Part shown: positions 1 through 11,298 of the stretch, in pieces
Layout: each line of letters begins with the position of its first letter
Numbering within the stretch: position 1 is the stretch's first letter
Assembly: GCF_002994745.2 (NCBI RefSeq)
Contig: NC_037088.1
Coordinates: 52,171,897-52,235,896 of the forward strand
Direction of reading: 5' to 3'
DNA: 64,000 bases
Origin: Rosa chinensis
Taxonomy: Eukaryota; Streptophyta; Magnoliopsida; Rosales; Rosaceae
Made by a program: the position numbers and the translations under genes
Notes under the pieces: model-generated
The model's database searches: none
The model's input: only the letters and a program-made list of their open reading frames with translations
Told to the model about the DNA's origin: nothing

Positions 1-140
1 AATTTATTACTATTTGCAGCTTCATTCTCCGTGATTTTCTAGCTAATATAGTTATAAATATGAAATATTGCATTTGCTCATATGTTTGGTATATGATGCT
101 ATTGATTGATGCTATTTATTATGCGAAATCTCAATAAGAA

Positions 141-182
141 TTAATGATAATTATCTAACTTAATTGCGATAATTATCATTAA
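141..182. repeat. Perfect 15-bp inverted repeat with 12-nt loop
   Basis: The arms at 141-155 and 168-182 are exact reverse complements (TTAATGATAATTATC) and are separated by 12 nt. The sequence could form a small hairpin or be a MITE relic. No terminal duplication is evident. Confidence 0.75.
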
Positions 183-525
183 ATGTCATAATCTTCCCCT
201 CATTGAACGAGTACAGGTTAGCAGGTTGACGTGAAAAAAACAGATGTAGACATATGAATAGCCCCAAATCTCAATATAGACAATCGTGTGCACATAGAAT
301 ACTTAGAATTGATATAATTTCGGGTTGTTTTATTTGGGAAAGATTTCGTATTGTTAGATGGATTCAACTGATTTGACAGAAATATGAAACACAAAATGAT
401 CACTTCAAGGACAAATATTTTGACAGAAATATGACACACAAAATGATCACTTGACAAATATAAAGTCATGATTCAAAACTGGAAAACAAAAGTGATAGGA
501 GTTGGGTTGCAAAGCTCCATCTTGA

Positions 526-786
526 ACCTCTGAGATGTTCTCTTGCATATTTCAACTGTGAAATAAAAATTTCTTTATCGGTTTGCAATACCTTTCTCGC
601 ATCAAAGTTTTGGGAGGCAGAGTTGATAGGATATTTTGCAAAGCCCACAATATTTTGCAATACCTCTGAGATGTTCTCTTGCATATTTCAACTGTGAAAT
701 AAAAATTCCTTTATCGGTTTGCAATACCTTTCTCGCATCAAAGTTTTGGGAGGCAGAGTTGATAGGATATTTTGCAAAGCCCACAA
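526..786. repeat. Tandem duplication, unit about 136 bp
   Basis: Copy 1 (526-661) and copy 2 (662-786) are almost identical by eye; one visible difference is ATTTCT versus ATTCCT. The near identity indicates a recent local duplication. Both copies are open on the minus strand, which creates the chance reading frames seen there. Confidence 0.85.
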
Positions 787-1584
787 TGTGGCCCAACGGG
801 AAGACAGAGCCCAGAACCAACTTTGTTCTTTCTTGATTGAAGAAGAGTGAGAGTTGAGAAATCAAGGCCTCCTTGAATTTAGCTACCTCATTTGAGTTGC
901 TGCCTCTCAACCAACCGGTCATGCACGAGACCACACGCATTTGGCCCTATAACAATCTCAGTCACCAGTTCATCCCCTCTCTTCTGGTGCCACTGATCGA
1001 GAGCACTAGTCCATCCCCTCTCTTCTAGTGTCTCCAACAACATAAGTCATTCAATCAATTCACGAACAACAATCTCAACAATATCAGAGAGCTTGGGGTT
1101 GGAGCGAAATCTCATGTTGTTTAACATATCTACCTGCCTATTCCTAACCATACACTAGGCTTTTCAGCGAAATCTCATGTTATTGCTTCGACTAGTACCA
1201 GACAATTCTTAAAACGATGACCTGGTGTTCCAAGGAGTATACATCCAATACAACCTGCTGTTGAAATGCTTGGTATAGGGTTTAGGCCGGTGCTTCTGAG
1301 TTAGAAAGTTCTATAACTTCCATTTCTTCCTCAAATTTTTCCGATGGGCTACTCTGTGCGTTACTCTTGGGGCTCTTTCAGCCCCTCGGTCTCTACCATC
1401 TGCCTCTAATGTCTCGGCCGCCAAGGAACCAAGATTGAATTCTGAGTCCACATGAGGCCCTTAGATCAAGAGATTGCATTTATTCGTTATGTAAAGCCAC
1501 TATTGGCCTGTAAATCATTTGCAGCTTCTCAGCTTGGAACGGTTTCAAGGTTTGATTTCAAAACTTTGAAATCGCATTGTTGAA

Positions 1585-1657
1585 ACCTGCTATAGCAGGT
1601 TACCATGCGATTACATGCGGCGGACGCACATATGCGGGTGCATATGCGCATCCGTCC
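1585..1657. repeat. 16-bp palindrome plus adjacent hairpin
   Basis: ACCTGCTATAGCAGGT at 1585-1600 is a perfect palindrome. It is followed at 1621-1657 by an imperfect hairpin whose arms are built around CATATGCG/GCATATG and GGACG/CGTCC. The GC-rich pair in AT-rich DNA suggests a small fold-back insertion, but no target duplication could be fixed. Confidence 0.5.
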
Positions 1658-2148
1658 ATTTTAGCAGTGTAAAATAGAGGGCCCAGATGTAGTAACAATT
1701 TTGAGGTACTATACCTTATGTCATGGCAGAACTTTCCAATCAATTCGTCAAATTTCATAGCTAGGACTCCTGATCATTTTTTTTTTGAACAGAAATAAAT
1801 GCATTAAAATTGGGAACCAAGAACAAAACAAAAACAAAGCAGAGCTAAACCCCTGCCCAAAACAAGCAGGGAACAGGGGAGCTAACACGAAATAAACTAA
1901 GTTGGAGCATGTTCTGTATCATACAAGAGAATATGAGCAAAGGAGGAAGGTGGAAACCGAACCCAATCAGCTGCACACTGCCTCTTGCAAGCTAACAAGG
2001 CGATGTGGTCTGCTGCCTGATTAGCTATTCTGCTGGTCTAACCCCAGCTAAAAGAACCAAGATCAACTATTAAAGCTTTGATATGATCCACAAGAGGCAA
2101 TATAGCCCAATCTGTGGATGTGGTGGAATGGGTGAGGAGCTTAACAAG

Positions 2149-3180
2149 TTAGAGAGAATCAATCTCAAACAGAAAATGAGTAGATGGTATGGACAGGGCT
2201 AACTGGACACCCAATCTGACTGCCAATGCTTCTACAACCAAAGACGAAGAAGCATGGGTAAATAAAGCCTTCCCAGATACAAGTGAACCAGAAGAGTTCC
2301 TAGCCACAACAGCTAGTCCTGTTCCTTCCAAAGTTTATGAAGCCTCAGTATTTATTTTTATCTGGGAAGGCAAAGGAGGGGACCATTTTGGTTTGGGAGG
2401 GGGATGCAAAGACACTAACTGATTGTCCATTTGAAGAAAAGGATCCATAAACTGATCCAAAAACTCTGAAGATGCAGTGAAAGAAAGAGAGGCCACTAAG
2501 AAAGGATTAGGTTGAACATCATTAAAAACACAGTGACATCGATGTTTCCAAATGTTCCAAAGAAGAAAACTGATATGAGTATAAACAGTGCTTCGAAAAG
2601 AAGAAGTGGTTGAGAGAGGAAGATGTAAATGGGTAAACCATTTATCCAAAGTGGTGAGCTATTGGAGAGGAGGGTGGTAACCAAGTGGATGGATAAACCA
2701 AGTCTTTAGAGACCAAGGGCAGGCCAACAGTATATGCTCAATTGTTTCTGGAAAAAGATGACAAAGAGGACATAAGGGATCCCTAGCCAGTTTTCTACCA
2801 AACAAATTAGCTTTAGTAGCAACAAAATTAGAAACAGCTCTCCAAAGAAAAGTTTTAATTTTTGGAAGAGTTTTAAGTGCCCAAACCTGTTTCCAAAGAA
2901 GAGGGTTGATAGAAAAAGAGGAATGAGGGTAGGGCATAGGATGGACAGAAGTAAGAGAATGGGCAGCATGATAACCAGAACGAACTGTATAAGAACCTAT
3001 TTTCTCCAAAGGCCAGATTAATCGGTTAGGTCGATTAGGCGAGACTAAAGGAATAGCCTGTAATTGAGAGTCAGTGATAGAGGCTTCAATAGCAGTAAGA
3101 TCCCAAGTGAGAGAATTCCAGTTAATTAAAGAGTCAACATGAAGTTGAACATCAACTGGTATATGGGGGATCAGATGCAT
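2149..3180 (-). pseudogene. LINE ORF2 C-terminus: zf-RVT and RNase H-like region
   Basis: This is the minus-strand C-terminal third of the LINE polymerase, now in several open pieces (2659-3180, 2335-2649, 2149-2331). The first piece has the plant zf-RVT signature: a WALKTLPKIKTFLWRA-like helix followed by CPLC and an EHILLACPWS-type His/Cys pair. The last pieces resemble an RNase H domain, with G-T-G-L-A-V-V-A-R, then an EALA helix and an EIDSL strand. The first catalytic position appears as KINTEAS, glutamate where aspartate is usual. RNase H would help remove RNA from the cDNA hybrid. In-frame stops separate the pieces, so no single protein is possible. Confidence 0.85.
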
Positions 3181-3501
3181 ACCAGGGAGATGAGGAATCC
3201 AATTAGAATGCCAAACTGGAACATGAAGGCCATTTCCAATTTGCCAAGCAACATTGCTAGTGAGAAGGTCCCTTCCATGAAGAAGACTTGACCATAGCCA
3301 AGAAGCTGAAGATCCTTTTCGAGCAGTGAAGAAAGTATCCAGAGGAAAGTACCGTGCCTTAAGAATATGAACCCAAAGTGCTGAAGGATTTGTTAGGATA
3401 CGCCAGCCTTATTTAACCAAAAGTGCCTGATTGAAATCTTGGAGGTCACAGAAGCCCATCCCACCTTTAGCTTTGGACAACACTAAACTTGACCAACTCA
3501 T

Positions 3502-5096
3502 CTAATGAATACCCGAGTCTCCATTATTTCCCCACCAAAATCGTGCAATAAGAGAATCAATCTGATGGCAAAGTGTTTTGGGAAACCGAAAACACATCAT
3601 GTGATAAGCTGGAATTGCCATAGCTATTGACTTAATCAAAATCTCCTTTCCAGCTTGTGTTAAGGAGCTATTGTTCCAACCCTGAAGCTTACGATTATTA
3701 GAGTCTCTGACATAAGCTAAAGTAGAGACTTTGGATCTACCCCAAATAGTGGGGAGACCCAAGTATTTGCCTGGATTAGAGACAGAAGAAACTCCAATAA
3801 TACCAGAAATATGAGTAATCAAATTGACATCCGTGTTGGGGCTGAAAAGCAATGTTGACTTGGAGTAATTGATTTGTTGACCTAATGCAGTACCATAAGA
3901 CTGAAGCAGAAACAGAAGATGAGAAGCATTAACTTGTGTAGCATCAAAGAAGAACAGCGAATCATCCGCAAATAAGAGATGGCTAATCTTGGGTGTAGAC
4001 GGTGTGATTTGCAGAGGAGTAAGCCAATGAATAGCACAAGCTTTGGAGACCATTGTTGATAAAACATCACTGACAAAAAGAAAGAGGTACGAAGATAAGG
4101 GATCTCCTTGTCGTAAACCACGAGTAGGAGCAAAGAAGGCAGAAGGTTTACCATTAACCAAAATTGAAAGTGTCACTGATCTGACATAGTTCATTATAAG
4201 CATAACCCAATGAACATGGAAACCCACCTTGAGAAGCACAGCATGAAGAAAGTCCCACTCAACAGAATCATAGGCTTTAGAAATATCAAGTTTCAATCCA
4301 AAAGCTCCCAATCCCATATGACGTAGGAGCTTGAGATGATGGAACATTTCATGAGCTACCACCACATTATCCTGATTTTACCTGCCAACCACAAAAGCTA
4401 CTTGGTTTTCAGAAATTAACTCAGGCATGAAGGGCTTCAAGCGATTAGCCATAACTTTTGACAAGATTTTATAGGAAAAGTTACATAGTCCAATTGGCCG
4501 AAACTGGAAAGCATGCTCAGGATGAGGGACCTTCGGAAGTAGTACCAAATGAGTCTTGTTAAGCTCTGATAAAAGGTTACAGTTTGGAAAAAGGAAGCCG
4601 TAGCTTGATGGATGACCTTATTAACAATAGTCTAATAAGTCTGATAAAAAAGACCGGGAAAACTGTCTGGGCCAGGTGCCTTGAGGGATCCCAAACCAAA
4701 GATAGCTTGTTTAACCTCTTCCAAACTAACATCAGCTAACAAAGATTGATTCATTAAAGCAGTAACCACTGGGTCAACAAGGAGAAGAATATCAGATAAA
4801 TTTCGTGGTCCTGCTGTGGTGAAAAGTTGTTTATAGAAGGATAGAAAAGTATCAGCAATGGATATATCTGAGTCCATCCACAAGCCATTGGCACTTCGAA
4901 GATGAAGAATGTGATTTCGTTGTCGACGCTTAGTGGCAGATTGATGAAAGAACCTGGTATTATTATCTCCAAGTTTTAACCAAGAGATCTGGGATCGCTG
5001 ATGCCAAAACTTCTCTTCCAATAGCCATAACTCTTCAATGTTCTTTGTAATGAGTCTTATTTGAGGGGCAGCATCTGGAACAGGACTGTTGTGCAA
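3502..5096 (-). pseudogene. LINE ORF2 reverse transcriptase region
   Basis: This is the RT core of the LINE on the minus strand. The piece at 3502-4365 holds the diagnostic blocks: LDISKAYDSVEW (palm, motif A aspartate), RGLRQGDPLS (motif B), LLFADDSLFFF (catalytic FADD) and PGKYLGLP further on. The upstream piece at 4632-5096 carries the linker and finger region, including WLKLGDNNTRFFH and PGPDSFPGLFY. The enzyme copies LINE RNA at nicked chromosomal DNA. Stops and a frame change between 4366 and 4631 disconnect the two pieces, so this copy cannot make an active polymerase although the catalytic aspartates are kept. Confidence 0.93.
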
Positions 5097-5105
5097 ATGG
5101 TTGAG

Positions 5106-6029
5106 CTATGTAAGCAATTGATCAATTTGCTTATGAGAATTAGGAAAAGTCTTCTGGCACCATGTAGATAAGGACTTTTGACAAGCTTTTAGATTGGCAA
5201 CCCAAATAGGCATAGATAGATTTAATGGTGCAGAGAGCCATGCCTGAGAAATTATATGTTCACAAGAAGCTGCTGAAGTCCATATATGTTCAAATCGAAA
5301 GAGTTTGGGAGAGTGAGTCTCCTTTGGATGAGAATCAAAGAGCAGAGGACGATGATCAGATCCTACAATAGTCAAGTTAAAAACTTGGGAATAGGGTAAA
5401 GCAGCACACATCTCATCATTTCCTAAACAACGGTCCAATCGTTCTTTCATTACCAACTGATCATGTTGGAAATGAAACCAAGTAAAACAAGGGCCCTGAA
5501 AATGCAGATCACGAAGACCTGTGTGATTGAGAAAGTTGTGAAAAAGATCCTTTCTCCATTTGTGAGGGGGACAACCACCCCATTTTTCATCTGGCCAAAG
5601 AACATCATTGAAATCCCCCAAACAAATCCAAGGTAAACTTTGAACTGAGAAGTAACGACACATATAACACCAAAACAACTGCTTCAAACTTTCAGTAGGG
5701 TTGCCATACACCCAAGATATTTTACAATGGAAGTCCTCATTTACAAAATACACCTCAGTGTCGATGACATTAGGGGTACTATGTATAACAGACACCTGAA
5801 CATAAGATTTCCACAAAATGGCCAAGCCGCCAGAACTAGTATTTACAGGATCAACTACTACATAGTTATCATACTTAAGTTGAGTCTGCCAAAACGAGAC
5901 TATCTTTTCTTGTTGATGAGTTTCCATAAGGAAGATAATCTCACGGTCATACTTTCGCCATAGCCTGCGAAGAGCCTTCGCTGTCAAGGAGGACCCCAAA
6001 CCTTGATAGTTCCAAGAGATGAGCCTCAT
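5106..6029 (-). pseudogene. LINE ORF2 N-terminus: APE-type endonuclease
   Basis: This 307-codon minus-strand frame starts with MRLISWNYQGLG, the start of plant L1 ORF2. Apurinic-endonuclease-like motifs follow in order: the metal-binding MET near residue 36, the GDFND block near residue 140 and SDHRPLLF near residue 225. The enzyme nicks target DNA to prime reverse transcription. The domain itself is open and its catalytic residues appear intact. The frame stops at 5106, just before the RT part, so ORF2 is truncated. The ATG overlaps the ORF1 stop as ATGA (6026-6029), a typical stop-restart arrangement. Confidence 0.93.
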
Positions 6030-8058
6030 TCGGAACCCGTAGCTGCACCTAGCCAGCTACCTATGCCATTGCCCTTGCTACCAGAGGAGACAGAGGACGG
6101 ATTGAGATTACCAAAGGATGAAGTCTTCGAATTAATTGATACCATAGAAATAGCAGATTGGACCAAAGAAGATATTTCCATATCAGTTGAAGAAACGAAG
6201 TCAAGAGTGGTACCCACCAAAGTTGCTAAAGTAGGTGTTACTTCAATTGTGGCTACAATTTGAGAAACCGGAAGGTTCTTGGGATGACCACGGCGACCTT
6301 TAGCCAATGGGAGACTGCCCCGCCGAGGTTTAGGTGCTGCTTGAGACCGCGGAACAGGGGGAATAGAAACCTCCAAATGTGGGAGCATTGTCCGGTGCCT
6401 TTTCAGTTGCCTTGAATTTTCCTGTAAAGCCTCCTGTAACCTTTTCCTCACCTGAAGATGTTGGAATTGGGTGGCTAGAAGAGCCAAGGATCCCAGAGGA
6501 GGAATTGAAGGCGGATCCACTGTAGGTAAAGCCGATAGTACATTTGGGATAATGGGAAGGAAGGGTTGGGGAGAGTCGTATGTGGGGATGTGAGTGGGAT
6601 AGAGTAATTTTGGCTGAAGAAGAAAAGGGTCAAGATAAGGTTGGGATGGGGGGATAGGGAGTGGGTCAGGTGGGTTAGGTAATAAAATTGTTGGGTCTAA
6701 GAGGACCTCATGATGGGCCAGGATGGCTTGGAGAGTAAGTGGGTCTTGGTTAGGGCCCAATTGAAGAAAAGGGTCCACACTCATAAATTGAGATGCCACC
6801 GTGTCCTGAACAAAATCATGCCGAGTTTGAGATTGCATTGCCAGATCAGCCAAGGACAGAGAAATCGCAAGCTGCATGTCCTCCACTTCAAGAGAAACAG
6901 GCAAAGGAGGGGACTCCGAAGGTGATTAGGATGACCAGTCAGCCACTTTAGCCTTACCCTTATCAAGGGTTTTAGTGTTGGAGGGACCCTCCCCTGAGGA
7001 AGTGACGGCTGAAACAAAAACAGATGGACGCCAGAAGCCCTGCCTTGGATGGACGAGAACTAGGGTTCCCGGATAGGGACCAGCCAAGGTATCAGGGTGA
7101 CAGGACCACGGCGTAGAACAATAAGTCCCATTCTGTTGGTAATTCCGATCCACATACCGACTGCGACTATTTTCAAAACTCTGATACTGGACACTATCCC
7201 AACTGTTCTGACCATCTGGAGGAAGATGACGAGGAGTGGGAACCGCCATCCAAGAGCCCAACTTATCAGAAGAAGGGTGACGACGGAAAGTACAAGTACT
7301 AATGATATGACCCAACCTACCACAACGGTAACAAAAATCTGAAAGACATTCATACCGAAACTCAGCCCAAGTTGCTTCTGTAGGAGAGTTAGAGAACCAG
7401 AACCCAGAGATAGAGGATACCTGGAATCCACCTGAACACGAACATGCAGGTACCCTGGATTACAAATAGGAGAGTTGGGATCATCAACAGCTACCACTGT
7501 ACCAATCTTGGTTCCCAGCATATGAGCCACATCCTCCGTCATATGACCACGTTGAAGACCATGAACCTGCACCCAAAAAGTAACTAAGTGCAAAGGGATA
7601 TCCTCCAGTCTACTCAACAAAGGCCAAGGATGGATGGACATAGTATAACCCTTAACAGACCAGGGACCCCACTCCAGTAGTTGGTCCGCAACAACCTCAG
7701 AAGGAGCTGTGATAGCTAAGATAGACTTCCCACCTATCAACTCAACCCGAAACCGTCCTATCTCAGTCCATGCAGATAGGAGATTGCGGATCATCGAGGG
7801 AGCATGAAGCGTACGATCAGTGATGACCGCACCCACCAAAAGAACATCTCAGACTTGATCTTGGGCTGGGGGTGGAAGTTGAATAAAAAGCTCCCCCTCA
7901 GGAACGTCCACAGTAGGAGGGAGAGCTGGATTTAAAGGAATAGAGGTTGAAGGGGTTTTGAAGGAGAAGTAGGAGGGGATAAGACTGAGGTGGGAGAATT
8001 TGACGGTGAGGCAACCATGTTGTGGATAGTATGTTGAAAACACTTCGATGAATATCAT
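6026..8058 (-). pseudogene. LINE ORF1: DUF4283 plus CCHC zinc-knuckle protein
   Basis: This is the broken ORF1 on the minus strand, encoding the RNA-binding, gag-like protein of plant L1 elements. The part at 7060-7839 matches the DUF4283 region (for example LLEWGPWSVKGYTMSIHPW and FWVQVHGLQ). The knuckle CYRCGRLGHIISTC (C-x2-C-x4-H-x4-C) follows near 7290-7330 in another frame. The C-terminal part to 6026 is proline- and serine-rich and low in complexity. Defects include a TGA at about 7849-7851 upstream of the DUF4283 part and at least one frameshift before the knuckle. The true start is uncertain; an ATG near 8019 followed by a Ser/Pro-rich peptide is a candidate. Confidence 0.85.
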
Positions 8059-8250
8059 CCTGCATGAGAAAGGGATTTAGGATAGGAAAATGAAAATTCG
8101 AGAGGAAAGGAGTGGAACCTTGTACAAAAGGGATCTGGAATATAAGAAACGAAGGAAGCACTAGCTACAGTGCAAAAGCTCTCTGTAAGAGCAAGCTGCT
8201 CTCAAGTAGAGAGAACTGGTCTGAACAAACTTACAGGACTCCTGATCATT

Positions 8251-9156
8251 AGAATTTGGAACAACATGGGTTCATTTTACATAACTAGGTCAACTGTCAA
8301 TTAAAATTTAACCAAGTGATTTAGATGCTTCCTTCTAATCAACTCCATCTGAATAAACATAATGACACGTGATCTTTACATGTATCTTTACATAAGGTTT
8401 TTTTGTTTTTTGAAAGATGAACATGAAATCTACATGAGATACCATTGTAGGATGTAAATACGGGGAAGTCAAGAATGACAACTGACAACCTAATATGAAA
8501 ATCTGAAAATAATTCAGCTAAGAAAAAAAAATATCTCTCTTTCTCTCCACGCGCTAAACCTAGTCTCCCTTATTGCTATTTTTTCTTTTTCTCATCTTGC
8601 TGCACCACAGTGTTGGCGTAGGCCTCTGGAATTGCTGGCATGTGTAGAGTATGGCCGGATGGGAGATTTCTGTGGTTGGGAAGGAGGGCTGAGAGGGTAT
8701 TATGGGCCTTACTTTCAGGTAAAGGCGGTATCTGCATGAGTAAGGGGTTTGCGGCGGATGGTGGTGGCCAGGTCTGTGGTTGAGGATTCGAACCTTGTAA
8801 CAGGTTGTTTGACGGTGATGTTGGCTTGGATCTTCCTTCTGAAGGGTGATAAAAGGATTGGGGAGGGCGACAGAATCGGGGCTTTGATGTCCCTCCTGGA
8901 TCTGGGCTCTTGAAATGTGGGATCGTGATGGTGGGGAATGATCTCTGCCAGTTTCCTATCGTTGATGGTGTTGGGGTTCGAGTACAGTGGCAGCGCGACA
9001 TGCTTGGAGGTGTGATGGTGGTGGCTGTGTTGCCGGTGCAGTGGTTGTTTTGAGCTGGGAGCAATGGTTAAATCCTCTTTGCCCTTGTTCAATTGTGGGT
9101 CTGTCTTGGGCTTGGTGGTTTTTGGGCTTGAGGTCCAAGATGCTTTATTTTTTGTT
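8251..9156. other. Spacer with a low-complexity minus-strand frame
   Basis: This is flanking DNA of the LINE insertion site. It contains CT-rich tracts near 8535-8560. A minus-strand open stretch of about 160 codons at 8576-9064 is rich in Pro, Ser, Thr and His, starts within a GC-rich block and matches nothing I recognise. It could be a fragment of a retroelement ORF1-like protein or chance openness. No promoter or splice context supports a gene. Confidence 0.4.
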
Positions 9157-9164
9157 TTAAAGTT

Positions 9165-9352
9165 GGGAAAATACTTAAGTACATTAATATACCGATACAT
9201 CAAGTAGACTAGGTTCAATACAGATGTAGACTAGCTCGGTACAAGGGTAGACTAACTCCATGCATGTCTACCCATGTACTGAACTAGTCTACCTCTGTAT
9301 TGAACCTAGTCTACTTGATGTATTTGTACATTAATGTATTGTAGACAATCCC
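9165..9352. mobile_element. 188-bp fold-back MITE with 8-9-bp TSD
   Basis: Almost the whole element is a long imperfect inverted repeat. The left arm contains GTACATTAATATACC, ATACATCAAGTAGACTAGG and TACAGATGTAGACTAG, mirrored in the right arm with a central turn near 9255-9275. It is flanked by TTAAAGTT at 9157-9164 and 9353-9360, and the duplication may extend to 9 bp. That size fits the hAT or Mutator superfamily. There is no coding capacity. Transcription would yield a long hairpin, a possible small-RNA source. Confidence 0.85.
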
Positions 9353-9360
9353 TTAAAGTT

Positions 9361-9936
9361 GTTAGTTATTTTTTTGTTTACTGTTTAGTATTTAGGTTAA
9401 TAAGTTGCTATTGTTACTTAGTAAGACGAAGTGGGCTTGGTCCCAGTCTATGCACCTTGAGTGCCTTATCTGTTCTAAGTAGGCGGTGAGTTCCTTGCAT
9501 TGGTAAATGGTAGCAACCTTCTAGTGGTAGTCACGTGTCTGCTCTAGGTAGGTGGCCAGTTCCTTGCTTGGTCAAATAGTCGCTGCCTCCTAGTGGCAGA
9601 GTGAAACTTAGTGTCACTGAATTTATATTTCAATGGCAACATAGTGGGAAAACTGTGTTGTTTGTAATGATGCTTCTTCGTAATAGAGTTGTCTTTCCTG
9701 TATGTCACCACATTTATAAAGCAAATAACGAATGATGTAACCAATCGAGCACTTTTCGCTAGTTAGTGCTTATTAGAATACATCTTTGTAGTTGAGAATT
9801 ATGTTATTATCTCAGAAAATTCTCTTGATGTGCTTTGTAACTTGGGGTATAGGCACCATATCCCTTCCCAAGTATTTTGTAGTTTCATTAATCAAGTTTT
9901 GAAGGCAATCGCACCAACCCTTACTTAAAAAAAAAT
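9361..9936. other. Spacer, possible 3' end of a retrotransposed copy
   Basis: There is no gene. A repeated block of about 75-85 bp (around 9465-9540 and 9535-9610) contains TGAGTTCCTTGC/CAGTTCCTTGC variants. The right part ends in TTTCATTAATCAAGTTTTG followed about 30 bp later by nine A's (9927-9935), which looks like the 3' end of a LINE or retrocopy. I could not find a matching target duplication. Confidence 0.35.
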
Positions 9937-11298
9937 GATTAAATTCAGTTTAATCCCTTGAACTTTAAGGCTAAAATAAGTTTGGTCCCTGACTTTTTTT
10001 TCATCACGATGATCCTTGATCTTCCAAATTTCATCAATCGAGTCCAAAATTTAAAATTGGCTCAAAAAATGACATCACTTGCTGAGCTGGAGCTGACATA
10101 GGGGCCCATTTTTCAACCTTTGACCCGCTGAGAAGGGTAAAATGGACATTTCCCCTTCCATGCCCCAATTCCAAACCTAACTTTCTTCTTCCGATCACAC
10201 TCCCATCCTTCCATCTCAACAGCCTCCAATTCCAACCGACCACCCCAATGTAGAGCACCCTGCCGTTGCCGCCCTACTCCAAACCCTCTCTTTCTCTCTC
10301 TCTCCCTCTCCCTCTCCCCTCCTCCTCCTCTCTCCTAGCACCTTTTTCGGCGCAAAACGACCACAACAGCGTGACCCTTCAATCTGGACTGGAGCTTCAC
10401 CCGCAACAAGCCCAAACTGAAATGGCCAGTCCCCAAATCTTCTCTTTACACCTAGAACCTCTTCGACTTCACAATCAACCAAGAAGCCCAGAAAAGCCAG
10501 CGAGGACGATGGTTCCGATGCTATCCGTAAACACCCAAAAACACAATCCATCAAAACTCGATCAAATTCAAAAACCAGTGATACCATCATGTAGAGCTTT
10601 GAGAGGAGATCGATTTTCATACCTTACACAACCCAGAAGATCGCCTTAAATTGCAGATACACCGTTGGAAACTTTTAAACCTTTAGAGCTTCAATTCTCT
10701 CTATTTGCTCCATAGATGGATTAATAGTGACCAGAAGGAGGTAGGGGATGATGGGATGATCCAAACGCAATCGGTGCACCATAAGGAAGTGGCCGGAGTC
10801 GCCAGAAAAGGCAGAAGACCGCCCGAGATGCAAAAACTTCCTGGCGTCAATTCTTCCTTCAGATCAGGCGAACGATCAAACCAAGGCCAGAATTTTGACA
10901 ATGATAGCAAGGTGATCTGAACGTGACCAGTTTTCCGGTCGGAGATGGCCGGAGGAGAGAGAAATCAGGTAGCCAGGTTGCTTTCTCGGTTAGAAGCTCT
11001 GATGCTTCTATGTTTCTGTATGAAAATGAGAGAGAGAGAGAGAGAGAGATTATTTTTTTTAATGAATTTAGCTTCAAAGGTTATTTTAGAAATTTACCCT
11101 TCTTAAGGGGTCACTGGCTGAAAAAGGCCCCTTTGTGGGCTCCAACTCAGTAAGTGTCGTTATCTTTCAAGCTAATTTCAAATTTTGGACGTGATTGATG
11201 CAATTTGCAAGATCAAGGACCATTGTGATTAAAAAAAAAAGTCATGGACCAATCTGATTTTAACCCTAAAGTTCAAGGGACTAAACTTAATTTAGTCC
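9937..11298. mobile_element. Non-autonomous MULE-type element, about 1.36 kb
   Basis: The ends are long inverted repeats of roughly 190 bp. The left end reads TTTAATCCCTTGAACTTTAAGG, then TTTGGTCCCTGACTTTT, and further in GGGGCCCATTTTTCAACC. The right end carries the reverse complements. The flanks are A-rich, so the expected 9-bp duplication is ambiguous. The inside is GC-rich with CT- and GA-microsatellites (10287-10330, 11028-11050). It holds moderately long open frames on both strands (10216-10620 minus, 10266-10649 plus) that I cannot assign; a captured genic fragment is possible. The terminal sequence is related to that at 44436. Confidence 0.75.

Larger units (their letters stand above)
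1..1762. other. Unassigned spacer left of the LINE
   Basis: No gene is recognised in this stretch. It is AT-rich at the left. A minus-strand open frame of about 112 codons at 602-940 runs through the 136-bp duplication described separately and resembles nothing I know, so it is not called. A short minus-strand reading near 1180-1265 has cysteine/histidine spacing like a zinc knuckle (C-x2-C-x6-H-x4-C) but is too short to assign. A roughly 45-bp near-duplication lies at 370-460 and another of about 20 bp at 972-1031. Confidence 0.5.
1779..8234 (-). mobile_element. Near full-length L1-type LINE with 16-bp TSD
   Basis: The element is flanked by the identical 16-mer AGGACTCCTGATCATT at 1763-1778 and 8235-8250. 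On the minus strand it runs from a 5' end at 8234 to a short poly(A), read as T's up to 1786 on the plus strand and overlapping the TSD. The total is about 6.46 kb, as expected for a plant L1-clade LINE. The order is 5' UTR, ORF1 (nucleic-acid-binding protein with zinc knuckle), then ORF2 (endonuclease, reverse transcriptase, zinc-finger and RNase H-like C-terminus). Several stops and frameshifts break both ORFs, so this copy is not autonomous, but the perfect TSD and complete 5' end point to a fairly recent, untruncated insertion. Confidence 0.95.

Noticed and set aside
602..940. 112-codon minus-strand frame as a gene
   Set aside because: It runs through a recent 136-bp tandem duplication, has no recognisable domain and no supporting gene context.
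8576..9218. Overlapping Pro/Ser-rich minus-strand frames as a protein gene
   Set aside because: Several frames are open at once in GC-biased DNA and no family match is recognised; noted only as spacer.
10216..10649. Frames of 134 and 127 codons inside the MULE-type element
   Set aside because: They are open on both strands over CT-rich simple repeats with no recognisable motif. A captured gene remains possible but is not supported.
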